Below, piece by piece: positions 45,000-57,404 of a stretch of 64,000 nucleotides of DNA; within the stretch, counting starts at the first letter, position 1, and every line of letters starts with the position of its first letter. The notes beneath the pieces were generated by a model, which worked only from the letters and a program-made list of their open reading frames with translations, was not told the origin of the DNA and did not search any database. The translations under genes and the position numbers were made by a program. This stretch comes from Typha latifolia (Eukaryota; Streptophyta; Magnoliopsida; Poales; Typhaceae), in assembly GCA_019914945.1 (NCBI GenBank), contig CM034111.1:5518001-5582000 (forward strand), in the 5' to 3' direction.

Positions 45000-45530
45000 T
45001 TTTTTAGTTCCAAGTTATAGCTTCGCATTCCGTAGTTATATCGCATATACCATTGTTTTTACTCTTTTAAGTTCTAATTCATAGCCTCCTATTCCACCGT
45101 TATGTAATGTATTCTAATATTTTTATCCTATAAGTTTTAAGTTATACCTATGCTCCACAATTTTGTAAGATATTCCACTATTTTTAACCCTTTAATTCTA
45201 AGTTATAGCTTCATAATCCACAATTATCAAACATATTATGCTGTTTTTTATCCTTCAACTTTCAAGTTATAGCTTCCTGTTCTGCAGTTATTCAACATAT
45301 TCCATTTAAGCTTTGAGTTATAGATTCCTATTCTGCAGTTATATAAGGTGTTCCACTGGTTTATCCCTTTAAGCTTTAAGTTATAGCATCATGTTCCACA
45401 ACTATGTAGCTATTCCTATCTGAGTTCCAAGTTAATAGCTTCAGGTTTCACAGTTATGTAAGGTATTCAGCTATTTTTACAACCTTTTAAGTTTCAAGTT
45501 ACAGCTTTTGTTCCATTGTTATTTAATATG
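45000..45530. repeat. ~63-bp minisatellite, about nine copies
   Basis: The anchor AAGTTATAGCTTC and variants occurs near 45013, 45078, 45140, 45201, 45264, 45316, 45379, 45431 and 45496, each followed by TTCC-CA-GTTAT-like text. Spacing is 61-66 bp except for two intervals of about 52 bp. Confidence 0.85.
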
Positions 45531-45751
45531 AAGGAGAGTTAATATTTATTACATCTTTCTGAGACAAAAATGATAGGATAAAAGGAAAAAAAGTCTTTCA
45601 ACATGCATTAAATGTATAGCAAATTTCTCTCTTATCATATCTCAACATAGTCTAGTTTGGAAAAAATACAAAAAATAACTTTTGAAAATAGCTTACATTA
45701 TAAAGTACCTAAAAGTGGACTTAACTTCTAAAATTAAAAAATGCATCGAAT

Positions 45752-46800
45752 GTCGGTGTGTAAATGAGCTGACCCTAAGTGAGCCGCCTTAGGCTCAACT
45801 CATTTAATAAGCGAGCCTAATCTTTTAGTTTAAGCTCGGCTTAATTGAAACCGAGCCAAGTTGAGCCGAGTCACACCAAGCGCAACCTAGGAATAAGCCC
45901 TAATCAAGCACATTTTCAAAACGAGCCCAAAAGCTTTAAACGAGCCCAAGCCTCAAACGAGCCCAAGAGCCTTAAAGAGCTGAATGAATTAAGTTAGAAA
46001 CAAATAAAGTTTTATTAAAACTTTCATAAAATTTAACAATTAACCTGTAAATTATAAAAATAATACACCTACATAAAAGTAATCATCAGATTATTACAAT
46101 TAAAATAGACATCACATAAATTTGAAATTCGAATATATAAATTCATCAAAATTTGGCTCAAAGCTAAGTCTAAATTTTGACATCCAGATTGTAAGTTAGT
46201 GATTGCTAAATATTATAACAAAAGTTATTAATTTATCAACTCCCAAATGTTACAATAAAAGATTGTCACATATTATAATAAAAGATACCAATTGTTCCAC
46301 CCATCACCCTTCGAATTGAGGTTTTAATAGAAGATTGCAAGCAGATTCTCAATAGAGAGCGGCCCTTTGACAGCAAATCCTTGATAGAAACCAAAATTAA
46401 AAAGAAAATTCATTAGCTATAACAACAACTCACCAAATATATATCAAACCACATCAGGATTCAAGAATCTTCGTGACCACAATTTCTATCCCAGATACTA
46501 GAATAAGATAAGATTATGAGTAGTAGACGCCTGTTTATAAAAAAGTGTAAGTTTAGAAAAGAAAATTTATGAGAATTAAGCTGCTGCTGCTGCAGATATC
46601 TTAGTGGCATTGATTTAATCCTCCACTACTGCTAGACTTAAAAGAGCTTCGAAAATTATTAAGAACCCTACTACCAGCATTAAAAATTGACTCGTAAGAA
46701 ACAGTGACAATCTAAATCACAAGAATATCTCAAGCTATCTTAGAATGAATATATTATTCACTAGTACACTATCATAAGATTAGATAATCGAAATAATATC
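45752..46800 (-). pseudogene. hAT transposase C-terminal remnant and terminus
   Basis: 46745-46590 on the minus strand reads, with stops, DILVI..VTVSYESIFNAGSRVL then NNFRSSFKSSSS, the hAT dimerisation motif. Its left end (about 45752) is GTCGGTGTGTAAATGAGC, followed by dense GAGCC/GAGCCCA words to 45990, typical of plant hAT subterminal DNA. The 5' part is lost or unrecognisable. Confidence 0.7.
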
Positions 46801-47149
46801 TATAAGTAAAACATTCTTCGCACGAATTTGTAACTAACAGCATATAGATTATTACTTAATAACCATCATCTCTCAATGTAAAATTTTCCTTTTTTTTTAC
46901 TCTTAGTAAAATTTTCCTTTTTTTTTACTCACAGAGTTTGGATGGCTGAATCTTGAGATATCGACCGAATAGTGACCAAAAGTCCGGTGAACCCTAGCTT
47001 GTTAGCCCTCCAATGGCTAGATAGGTGCTAGGATAATTCTTTCGAAGTGAAGAAAGAGAAATTGTTGTAGAAGAGGGAGATTAGGAGTTAAAGAAAGCCG
47101 ACTAAAGACTTGGGCGGTGGAAGAAAGGAGGTGGGAGAAGGCGCCAATT

Positions 47150-47440
47150 GTTAGAACAAGAAAGAAGGAGAGAAAGGTAACAATGTTGTTTCAATTATCA
47201 GATAAACTCCAATTAGGGTTTCCTCCACAAACCAATAATTTTCGTCGTAGTGCATTCGAACGCATCTGATCGCGTTCGAACATGCAAATACCGTTCTCTA
47301 TCGTTGCGAACATGTGCAGGCATTCAAATGGTCGTGTTCGAACGCACAAATCATGTTCTCTATTTTGTGAACGCGTGTAAGCGTTCGCATGGCCCATTCG
47401 AAACGTGATCATTTGCATGCGAACATCCCCCGACAAAAAG
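47150..47440 (-). repeat. LTR-like repeat with TTCGAACG motifs (inverted relative to 50820-51010)
   Basis: At 47228-47410, GTTCGAAC-type palindromes recur in two ~95-bp sub-units, each with ATAGAGAAC or its complement. Read on the minus strand, TTCTAACAATTGGCGCC at 47157-47141 looks like an LTR end followed by a TGGCGCC primer site, as in gypsy-type elements. Confidence 0.55.
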
Positions 47441-47759
47441 TTTTTATTTCTTCAAGCAAAAACCAAACTAGATAAATATGCTCATTCCAATAAACACAAT
47501 ATCACAAGTGAAGTCAATATGACCGAATCGTATAACAATCATTATTAGTTTCATCGTATTTGATCACACTAAAGCTTGAAATTTGACTCATTAGAGACAA
47601 AATTATAGAGAATTAGATAAAAATTTTAATGCATCTAAAATAATATTGATAAATTTTTTTTTAATGACAAAGATATAATAAAATATATATATATTATTTG
47701 AAATTTAGTCAGTGTTATTTTCCCTCTTTTGGTGGCAATTATGTAAGAATTCATTTACT

Positions 47760-48250
47760 TTTTTTTCCCTCACTTAGATGTGAGATTAAACCCTCACATG
47801 TGGTACTGTGCTACTCAATATTACTTCTCTTAAACAAGCCTTGTGTTTAATTTCTCTTATGGCCAATTGCCTATGGAAAGAGTTTGATTCTTCATTTACT
47901 TAACCGCTCTTCATGATCATTGTGAATCCACTCGCCTGAATTCGAGCATCAAATCCGTGCACCACTTTTGTCATAACTTAGGATTTTTCTGCACATACTC
48001 GATCGAGTGTAACCAATCTTACAAACTACTCTCACATGCTTGACCCTAACACCAAGGCTTAGTTCCACCAAGCACACCACACTGACTATCACATTATAAT
48101 TCCTCTAGAAAAGTTTGTGTATACTAAAGCCATCAAATTACTCGCACTAAACCACTTCAATATAGTCTATAATTATTGAACCAATAGCTATGATACCAAT
48201 TCTTAGGGAGACAACAAAGTCCTAGTGCAAGTAAAAGTGAGCTTGATACA
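47760..48250 (-). mobile_element. Possible LTR/primer-site remnant
   Basis: GCTATGATACCAATTCTTAG at 48187-48206 is the complement of a tRNA-Met-like primer site (TGGTATCATAGC), so minus-strand LTR sequence may lie right of about 48200. No second LTR was found. 48250-49840 is AT-rich, with an (AAG/AGG) run at 48528-48572, and nothing else is recognised. Confidence 0.3.
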
Positions 48251-49849
48251 TACCTTGAATCTAACCCAACCCAAAAGCTTAAGCTATTATATGAGAGCCC
48301 ACACCTTTTCTTCGATGTGTAAATAACTCGCATGTGATACCCTATGCAAAAGAAACAAATAGGAAAGAAAAGAAAAACTAGTATCAAGAATAAAGATAAC
48401 AAATAAGGAAAAAAGAAAGAGAAGGAAAGAGAATAGACTAGACGAAAGGGATAACTATGCAACTTATTCTAGCTCATCGGAATCACATGGAACTAGCGAC
48501 CTTACATCAAACAATGCTTCATGGGGAAGGAAGAAGAAGAAGAGGAGGAAGAAGAAGAAGAGGAGGACGAAGAAAGAATCTTTATTTATATCTTTGAAAG
48601 AATTCTATTGTATTTTATTTAATAAATAGCAAATTATTGACCCAAAATGTCTTAAATTGAGCCTAAAGCATGCCCAAATGCAAAAGCTACGAAGATACAT
48701 AAAAATAGGTCAAACAAATAAAGACACCCATATACCAACTATCAACTCTAATCTATCCTTAGTCAGTATATGTTCCCACATTAAGGGATCATTTGATTTC
48801 TTGTATTTCGAAATATATGTGGTTCAAGAGATACATATATATCTAGATATTGTATCTTGTGAAAGCTTGTGTAGTTAATTGTGTTTCATAACGTTATATT
48901 TGTTAAACATATATTTGATTAGTTATATTTTATAATGACGTATTTAGTAAATAAGTATTTAATTATAGGAGAATAGAAGAGATGAGAGGAAAGATAAGTA
49001 AGGGTTGAGAATGGAAATAAGAGGAGTGGAGAAATATGGGTCATGTTGCGATAGCTAGATGCAGTCTTTTAATATCTATTTGATCCAAGTGAATGTCAAA
49101 AGACTAAGTTTGAGTCTAATTAATTTTTTAAAATACTATCTTTTAAATTTAGTACACCAATCAAATAATAATTTTTAGATTAGATATTATATCTATTAAT
49201 GCAGCATCTAGAAAAACTCTAGACAAAATAGGCCCCAAAGACCAGTCTGAAGAGGACGTTATCCCAGTCGTTCTCTTCACAGGACAACAATTGGTGATGT
49301 ATTTTTTAAAAATTGATGCTAATCAAAATTTTGATGCACTGGAAATCAATTTTGTACTCAATTGAAGATAAAACAAATGCTGAGTCTTTTCCATCACTTT
49401 TATAAGAAGTTTACAATGCACCAAATAGTGATTTCCTCTTAAATTTTCCTTCACGAGACTTTGTCATCTTCAATATGAATAAGTACTGAAAAAAGAATAA
49501 TGCTTTCTAAGAATTCTAAACGCCCTGGTAACGGGTCTACAGCGCTCTAGAATAGTATATTAATGTGAAATAATAAAGCATAACATAAACATAAGTAATT
49601 TTACATAGAAAACCCACAAAGTTGGATCGAACAAATTATAAAACAAATTTAACTGTTACAAGATTGACTTACGTGCAGATCGTCCGTCTATACTCACAAC
49701 GATATTTTTAAGGTCTTACTCGCTTGAACCCACAATGTACTTCTTTCTATAGCTGATTCTAAACCTCGATAATCTTTGAGATTGATGCTTCCAACTTAAT
49801 GACCAGTAATCATTTGAAACAAGTGTCTGATACATTTTGGTCCCGACGT

Positions 49850-50345
49850 TATCATAATCCTCTTCTAAATATCGATTCCAACTCCCAAAATTATGGAGAG
49901 TCCAAATCTGGCCTTAGAAATGGATTCCGATAAATAGATGGGGTTCCAACAGTATCCACGGACGTCGGAGTTAAGAGCCAAGTCAAGCTTCAACTATTAG
50001 AATTAGATGCTACTTAGAGGTTTGGTAGATTAGGGATGTAGGAACTCGGCTAAGGTTGGTGGAGGTGGAATAATGGAGGTATGTGGAAGGTAGGGGTGCT
50101 GCACAATGTAGAGAAGAGGAGGGAGAGAGTGTGTCGTTTCTCCAGGATGAGAGAGCGACCAGACGAAGAGGGAGGAGCTTGACCAACATTGGTGGTTGGC
50201 TAATTTGAATGAGAAGAGAGGGGGAAGGAGGGAAGAGATAAGATCGATTAATTCCAAGGTGACTACTCAGGTACGCACCATATCTATTTGTAGGTGGCTC
50301 CTTGATTTGACCTAACTCAGTTAGTTGGTTCAAACATACTCTGTC
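49850..50345. mobile_element. Possible copy of the 17.3-kb LTR-like family
   Basis: Shares word order with 17460-17840 (GGTGGAGG/GGAAGGT, GATGAGAG, AGAGGGAGGAG, GATTAAT..CC). It is bounded by CCCGACGTTATCAT-like and GGTTCAAACATA-like text. No target duplication was found. Weak. Confidence 0.3.
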
Positions 50346-50399
50346 CAACTTACATACACAAAAGACTACAAAACAATTACATCAAAGATGGCTTCATCG

Positions 50400-51010
50400 T
50401 CGGGCGTTTGAACAGGCCTTGTAGGGCATTCAAACGCCTAAACCCACCTTTTGCTCTCGAGCTAAGGCGTTCGAATGCCCAAACCCGAGACATGAATTCT
50501 TGATTGGTTAGAGACATTATTCTTTAGCAAACAAGCTAAAAATTGCTACAACCCATAAGGAAAAGAATTACTAACCTACGAGTTGGTTCATATTAGTGTC
50601 ATGAAAACTGCAACATGATTCAAATAAGATCCATGCTACCACACACGAGTATAGCAACGTGACTAAGTTGAATCCATAGGGAAAAAGATGACAACTGCAT
50701 TCAAACTAAAGATCAATGGTACAATTGAAACATACGAAGATGTTCAACTATGTGATACACATTGTTAGAGTCTTTTCTTATTGTATTAGTTATTTATTTT
50801 CATTAAAACATATTTTATGTAGGCCACATTCGAACGTCTTTGCGAATGCCTGCATTAGGTTCGCAAAAATAGAGAAAGCGAAATGTGCGTTCGAATGAGG
50901 TCGGGCGTGTTCGAACGCCGCGTTTGAACGTCTACATCAGGTTCACATCGATAGTGAACGCCTTTTGTGCGTTCGAATACGGTCGGATGTATTCGAATGA
51001 GATCGACGGG
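50400..51010 (+). repeat. TTCGAACG palindromic repeats (plus-orientation copy)
   Basis: 50828-51003 aligns in inverted orientation with 47228-47410 (GCGTTCGAA, GGTTCGCAA..ATAGAGAA, GGTCGG). Two ~95-bp sub-units are present. A shorter related stretch is at 50400-50485 (GCGTTTGAAC, GCGTTCGAATGCC). Confidence 0.65.
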
Positions 51011-51600
51011 AGTCCATTAGAATTAGGGTTAATAATTATTATTTTGGCTTGTTAGCTAGTCTCTATAAAAGTGTGGATGGCAGCCAAAATCATGATGCTT
51101 AATGAATATTGATTTCTTGCCTCTTTTATCCTCTCTCTAGTCTCTCTACCCTAATCTCCCTCCTCCCTCTTCACTAACCTACCACATTTACCGTTGGCAA
51201 AGTCTCTCCTAACTTCTAATCTCCCTAGTCTGTCGAGTCCTCCCTCTTCCTTGAGATCTTGACCACTTCTTCCCCTTCATCTTTATGTCTTAAACAACAT
51301 CACCCATCCACCCTCATCTCTATTATCATTCATAACCCTAATATCCACTCCACCCATCACCACCACCATTATCTGCACTGTGTCATATTTTCGTCTTAGT
51401 TGTAGTTCGAATTTGTAAAGGGCATAAATATAAAAAATATAGATCAGGAAGTTACAGATCGATCTAACTTAGCTTCGTAATTTTCTAACTATAAAAGAAT
51501 ATTTGATAAATATTTTTCCTTGGTTGCGCGAACTGCTTCCTATAATCAATTCAAATATTGAAGGGATCGTTCCATATCCTATCACTATGTGAATGATAAA
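51010..51600 (+). mobile_element. LTR-like sequence downstream of the palindromic repeats
   Basis: TATA-like TCTATAAAAGTGTGG at 51062 is followed by a pyrimidine-rich stretch. At 51440-51535 it matches 21550-21650 (ATAGATCAGGA, GAATAT..ATAAATATTTTTCC, TTGCGCGAAC). Similarity between the two loci suggests one LTR family. Ends are not defined. Confidence 0.4.
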
Positions 51601-51814
51601 GAGGGTAGATGCAAAATTATATAATAAAAAGTCGAAAGCATTTTAAAATATGATGTACAATTAAATTTTAATGTTAGATCAGAGACACATAACTTATAAA
51701 AGAATATTCATGTGAAGAAGATTGAAAAATAGAAGTAAAATCAAGTTAAAATTAGCATATTCAATTTCTACACTCACGCAGCCAAATACAAAAAATACAT
51801 AGAGTTCTTGTGTA

Positions 51815-52215
51815 GGGAAATTTGCTTATAACATCTTATCTTTTAATAAAATTATAATTTATATTCTACAGTTTTACTATTTATAAATCTAGCCTTATGA
51901 TTCAGCCAATATGTGCAGAAAACACTTTACTATTAGATCAGTTAGTTAAACTTAACCAAATCTCTTATTTAAGTTAACTATATTAAAAAAATTATGAAAA
52001 TACCCTTAACCAAGTCATACTAAGGGCATTATAGTTATTTTAAAAATAAAATATCTTTGCTTAACGAAATATTCTTACGTCGTTAGTTCAAATCTAATCG
52101 AGGGTATTTTTTTACATATATTCGCTAAATCAAAGGCCTTGATTTACAAATAATAAAAATGTAGGATGTAAACCACAATTACGTTATAAAGTAAGGTGTT
52201 ATATATAAATTTTCC
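51815..52215. mobile_element. Mutator-like MITE (401 bp) with ~90-bp inverted repeats
   Basis: The left arm starts GGGAAATTTGCTTATAACA. The right arm, reverse complemented, starts GGAAAATTTATATATAACAC. Similarity continues for about 90 bp to ATAAATC.AG.CCTT. The flanks TCTTGTGTA (51806-51814) and TCCTATGTA (52216-52224) match at 7 of 9 positions, as expected for a 9-bp target duplication. No coding sequence. Confidence 0.75.
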
Positions 52216-53139
52216 TCCTATGTATTCCAGAACTCGGTGCACATTGACTAAGTAGGGTGAGCAGCTTTGACAACCTAATAAAATATAAAAATTATGAAAC
52301 TATTTCAAACTTGGGTTTTAAAATTCACCTAAATTTGTGGCTTTGAATTATGAAATCACCAAAAGTATTTCACACACCTCCACATATTCTATCTATCGAA
52401 ATGCAACACAATGCAATGGATCAAATAGATATAAAATAACTTAGTGATAATGAAGCAAAAATAAAATAATGCATGAAAATCTATTTCCTAGGCATAATTA
52501 ATCTCTATAACACTATAAGTTTTTACCATCATAAGTTATTTTAAATTCAATCAAGCATGACATTATAGTACAGAAACAAAATAGGATACCATTTATCTAA
52601 AATTAAGCATTAACATAACCATTCAACTTAGACTTTAACTTCTCCCAAACAATAGAATTAACATGAGCAATAAAGCACATTAACAATATCATAATTCTTA
52701 TTAAAAGCAAACCAAAGAGTTGATACAATGAGGTTCAAAGAAAAGAGAAGAAAATGTCACAAATAAGATAAGACTTCATTATTTTAGTGTGTGGTCTTCC
52801 TTTATAACTTTGAATGACCATCTTCCCTTTCTTTTCCTTCATTGATTTCTTGGAAATTTTTCTTGGTAATAGAAGCAACCAATGATCTTAAAATGAAATG
52901 GCTATAAATCAGCTCAATCTATCTTCTTCACACCTTTTTTTTTTTTGTGGCCACTTATATGTCCAAATATCGAAATAGGTGGTTTTCCACTTCAATGTGA
53001 ATCAAATTAAAAGTGGGATATTTACTGAATGAGTTATGGTAAAAGAACACTAAATAAGTGTCACTGAGATTTGAATGAGATTCTTATTTGAAGAGTTTTT
53101 AACCAAACACTAGCGATGTTCTAATTTTTTTTAACTAAA

Positions 53140-53375
53140 TAGGATTTAATTTATTGTAGGCCTAATAAAAATATTGAATTGATCAGTATTTTTATTTGAT
53201 CCTAAAATGTTTAACTGATAAGTGTTATATATATATAAATATCTTTAACTTAGTACTTCAGCCGTTAAGGCAAAAAAATATATGATAATAAAACGTTGAA
53301 CTGATCAATATTTTTATTATGGCTATAGTGAATTAGACCTCATTTAATAATAAATTTGAGTGATAATCTATTTCG

Positions 53376-53409
<34 letters not shown>

Positions 53410-53430
53410 GAGTCTATTTTGGTCCAAAAC
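53140..53430. other. AT-rich segment related to the 27-kb MITE interior, with (AT)n
   Basis: Repeated words TTGATCAGTATTTTTATT and AAACGTTGAACTGATCAATA echo AAACGCTGATCTGATCAG at 27593. An (AT)14 run lies at 53379-53407. The remainder of 52216-54296 shows no gene or clear element. Confidence 0.4.
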
Positions 53431-54296
53431 TCTATGCTAATAAGCTTATCATTGTCTAATTATTCATGTCAGGTCTGATCATGATTGTAATTCCATCATT
53501 ATCTAATTATTCATGTCAGGTCTTGTTTGGATGAATAATTTACATCGGTATGAAACTCCATATGGAAGTGTACAAAATATACCCTGCGAATTAGTCATTG
53601 CTAATCCCTTAGCAATTAATAATAAATAAATCTAAGCTTCGCCTAACCTACTTAGCACGCGTTTAATTCCTAAGTTACCCTATTGGACGAGTTTAATTAG
53701 TCTTATGAGAATTTTGGGTGATGCTACTCACAAGCATTAATATTATATACATTTGCGTCATTCAAATAAGAATACTTAGTCAAAATAAGTAATACTTAAT
53801 AAAAAATTAGTATAATGAATCATTAAGGTATTAGTCTCATTCACTAATAAGTTTAACAAGATAACACAAGATTTTTCTAAGGTAATTAGCACCCACTTTC
53901 ATTCTCGAATATAAAAAAAAATTCGAGTTATCCTAAAGACATAAAAAAAGAAAACTTAGAAAAAAGAATTCTTAACCTCGCGACCTCTCACTTTGACATA
54001 TTACATTACTAGTTATCACAAAAGTTTGGATTGTTAGGTAATAGATTATTATATCTATAATATAATTTTTCGCATACGAGTTTTAACACGAGATAGATAA
54101 TAGAACATAGAGAGTAAATATATGCTAATAAGATTTAAACATATGACATCCATTGGCCTTTCTATCCCTCATACAAGAGGGCACAACTCTCCTCTTAGGA
54201 GAACTTTGTGTTGCATTCATTCCAGATAGTGCTCTTGACTCAAATTCTATTTTTATTATTAAAGAAAGGTAAAATATGTTACTCTAAAATATGCTT

Positions 54297-54300
54297 GAGA

Positions 54301-54341
<41 letters not shown>
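54297..54341. repeat. Compound (TC)n(AC)n microsatellite
   Basis: About 28 bp of TC followed by about 17 bp of AC. The following stretch 54342-55535 has no gene that I recognise. Confidence 0.9.
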
Positions 54342-55535
54342 ATGTTTTCATGCACTAGAAAATAGCATATTTTAAATTGTAAGAGTCAAATGTATGATTA
54401 GCTCTTTACTTTATTTGCAGTGCATCAGTTGCAGTACCTGATCTCTTCTGGTTGAGAGTTCACTATTTTTTCATCAGAGTTTTATCACCAAAATGTATTT
54501 GAGTTTACTATGACTTATATTTGTTTTCTAGTTGCTCTCTGTGTCTCTGCTACCTCTCTTGGCTTTATATTAGTTAAGACTTCTACCACCTTGAATAGTT
54601 TACTCCATAGAGGAGAGAGGAGATAGGAGAGAGGAGAGAGGAGAAGATTACACCAATCAAAGCAGTGCAAATGGTGGCTCTTTTCCACGTCCCCAATCCA
54701 CAAGTTGCTGACCCACCAATATCATAACCTACTTTACTCCTTAAAGTCGGGCTTCTGTAATCAATAGAGAATCTATTCACTTAGGCCGCCAATATATAAT
54801 TATATTAATATCAAAAGGGCATTTAAACCTTGACAACATGAATTGTTTTGCAATTGATTAACTTTAAAACGAAAAGTCTTTTGCTATGACTAGACTATAG
54901 TGTAGTGGTAGAAAACACCGATAGATAGCCGTGTCGATCGGCGGTCAACATGAGGTCTACGTTTACGGTCACTCATTGAGCTTTTCGTGGTCGATGAATG
55001 CCCTAGCCGGAGGAGGAAGAAGATCTCAGGCGAGCCAGATAGGTGAATTAAAACTTATGTTGCAGATCGAGATCATTATAGCATAGTGATAGATAATGTA
55101 CTCTTTGCGTCACTAGGTTACGGATTAATTTGAGGGCTTGTGAGTATAAATTTCTTTGTGTAAGAAATTAAAATGCATTACGTTTATGTGGAGTTTATAT
55201 TGGCCTATTGTAGCTCTGTCTAACTTATTTATCAGGAAGTATTAACCTCTATGATTATCAATATATAAAGTTCTCCTTATACTGTTTTGGCAGCTGCTTC
55301 TTTCATTTTGGACATACATAAAATTTCTATAGGAAATTAGCCATATGGTGAATAAAACAAGATAAAATATTTTTATTTACACGGAATAATATGCGAAGTA
55401 TGATAATTATCTATTTGTTTCATTAATTTGATGATATGTTCACTGGATCAAGATTTTGTAAATGGAAGGCACAAAATTGATGTTATTTTGAAAGATTCTT
55501 AGTAACACTATTAGATATGAAATACCTAAAACAAA

Positions 55536-55845
55536 TCACACCTCGTATTTGATAATTTTGTAACCCGATCTCTTATTTTTCTCTATAATTCTTATTTGAC
55601 GTCCTGACACTAATTATTTTGACTAACTGATATTGATCAAATTACTAAAATATTATCACCATTATTTTTCCCCCTCTCTGCCCCTTCTTTGAAGAATGCA
55701 TGTGTAATTTAGGTATTTATTATTTATTTTATATATTATAACGGAATATTTTTTTGCTTGTACCATTTAAATTAACGAAATATGTAATGAGAATTATAAG
55801 AAAAAAGTAGAGGTCTGAGTTATAAAACCTCAGAAGCAGGTGTGA
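55536..55845. mobile_element. MITE (310 bp) with ~55-bp inverted repeats
   Basis: Left TCACACCTCGTATTTGATAA and right (inverted) TCACACCTGCTTCTGAGGTT begin matching arms that run to CTATAATTC/CTTATAATTC. Flanking target duplication is imperfect (..ACAAA on both sides). Confidence 0.7.
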
Positions 55846-56689
55846 ATGACAAAATAGATAAAATTTTATTTTCTAATGTCTATTTGAGTTTAAAGCATGA
55901 TTGTTATTTTGCATATGAGTAATTTAATTGTTCAATTAAACATATTGGTTATGCTTGTCTTTGAAGGTGTTTTTCTGGGGCAATTTATATTGGATTTGTT
56001 GTCTTCTGAATTAATTTGATTTATTTTTCCAAGTTACAATGTACCAAAAAGAAAACAGATTCTTAATGAGTCAACTATTATGTCTATAAGAAGAGAAAAA
56101 AATATTGCAAAATAGAGAGTGCTTAATTGGCTATAATAATTATAAAAAAAAACAATCTATAAAGAATTGATCAAATAATTCTTTGAAGTCAAAAACTTTA
56201 CATCACATGTGAAGAAAGAGAGTAGAAAGTATCAAAAGTGACTTACAAAACAATGGTCAAAGCTAGGTGGTGATCTTTCATTAGTGTGCTTTAGAACCTA
56301 ATTTAGTTGATGTTTTATCTAATACTTTGGTGATTTGACAGTAGAGCTACTGTTTATATTTCAAACACTATGCAAGTGTATCAAAACAGTAGAAAACTTG
56401 GGAATGTTGAAAGAAAGCTATATAGATTGTTCTACTCTATAGCTTGACCCTAGAACTGCAAGTAGTTAATTTATTTTGTTATCCAGAAAGAAAGATTCAA
56501 GGGTTACAGATTTTATTGCCCACACTAAGATGATTGAAACCAAAACTGCAAGATGATGGATTTTGAAAATGATGGGCATTGCATGCAAAATGATTTCCTT
56601 CTGAAAGGAAAATTGTAATGGTGAACATCTCAATAATATACCTATGGAACAAGCACTTAATAAGAAAGAAGATGAGCAATTTATATTGG

Positions 56690-56890
56690 ATATATTGCAT
56701 GTAGCTCAATGGATGGAAGCCATGATAGATGAAATAAATGCAAATGGGTTTTGAAGACTAACCTAGATAATAAAAGAAAAGTTGAAAGATATAAAGCTAG
56801 ATTTATAACCAAAGGTTTTCAATCAAATAGAATGTGTAGATTGTAAATAAACTTTCTCACTAGCACCAAAGAATAATTCATATATCAAAA
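56690..56890 (+). pseudogene. Copia reverse-transcriptase debris
   Basis: Translates with breaks to AQWMEAMIDEINAN, then VERYKARFITKGFQSN, matching the start of copia RT (W..AM..EI...KARLVAKGF.Q). No LTR or other domain could be tied to it. 55846-56690 and 56890-57400 are otherwise featureless AT-rich DNA. Confidence 0.65.
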
Positions 56891-57404
56891 GCATGTGATA
56901 CGAAATAAAATCCAAAAAATTATATCTCAAAAAGTAAACGCACTTTGATATAAATTAAACAATTTCGGGAGAGATAGAATTCATAGATCAGTTAGGTTCA
57001 AACATATGGAAAGAGAACATCCAAGTAAAAGTAAAAAACCAAATCTAAATTGATTTAGAAAATCATGAACTCTATAAAATTTGATCAAGAATCAAACTTT
57101 AAAAAGCAAACCAAGAAGGAGATGGAAATCCAAATGCTATTCTAAATATGAAAACCAAAGTTTAGTTGGTGAGTAAAAATATGAGTAAGAGTAGAAAACT
57201 TAAAGTGAATAAGAGTAAGAAAAAGAAACACAAAAAATACACCATGACATAGTTTTCTAACATGGAAAACTTCTCAAATGGAGAGGAAAAATGTGGACTC
57301 ATCCACATCTAATTGATCTTATTTCATCAAGTAATAGAAATAAGATATACTTACAACTCCTCTCGATACTCCAATATCATAGTGATTAAGTAACATTTTA
57401 AATA

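Noticed and set aside
54890..55190. tRNA-like A-box words suggesting a SINE (TAGTGTAGTGG, TAGCATAGTGATAG)
   Set aside because: No convincing B box, tail or target duplication.
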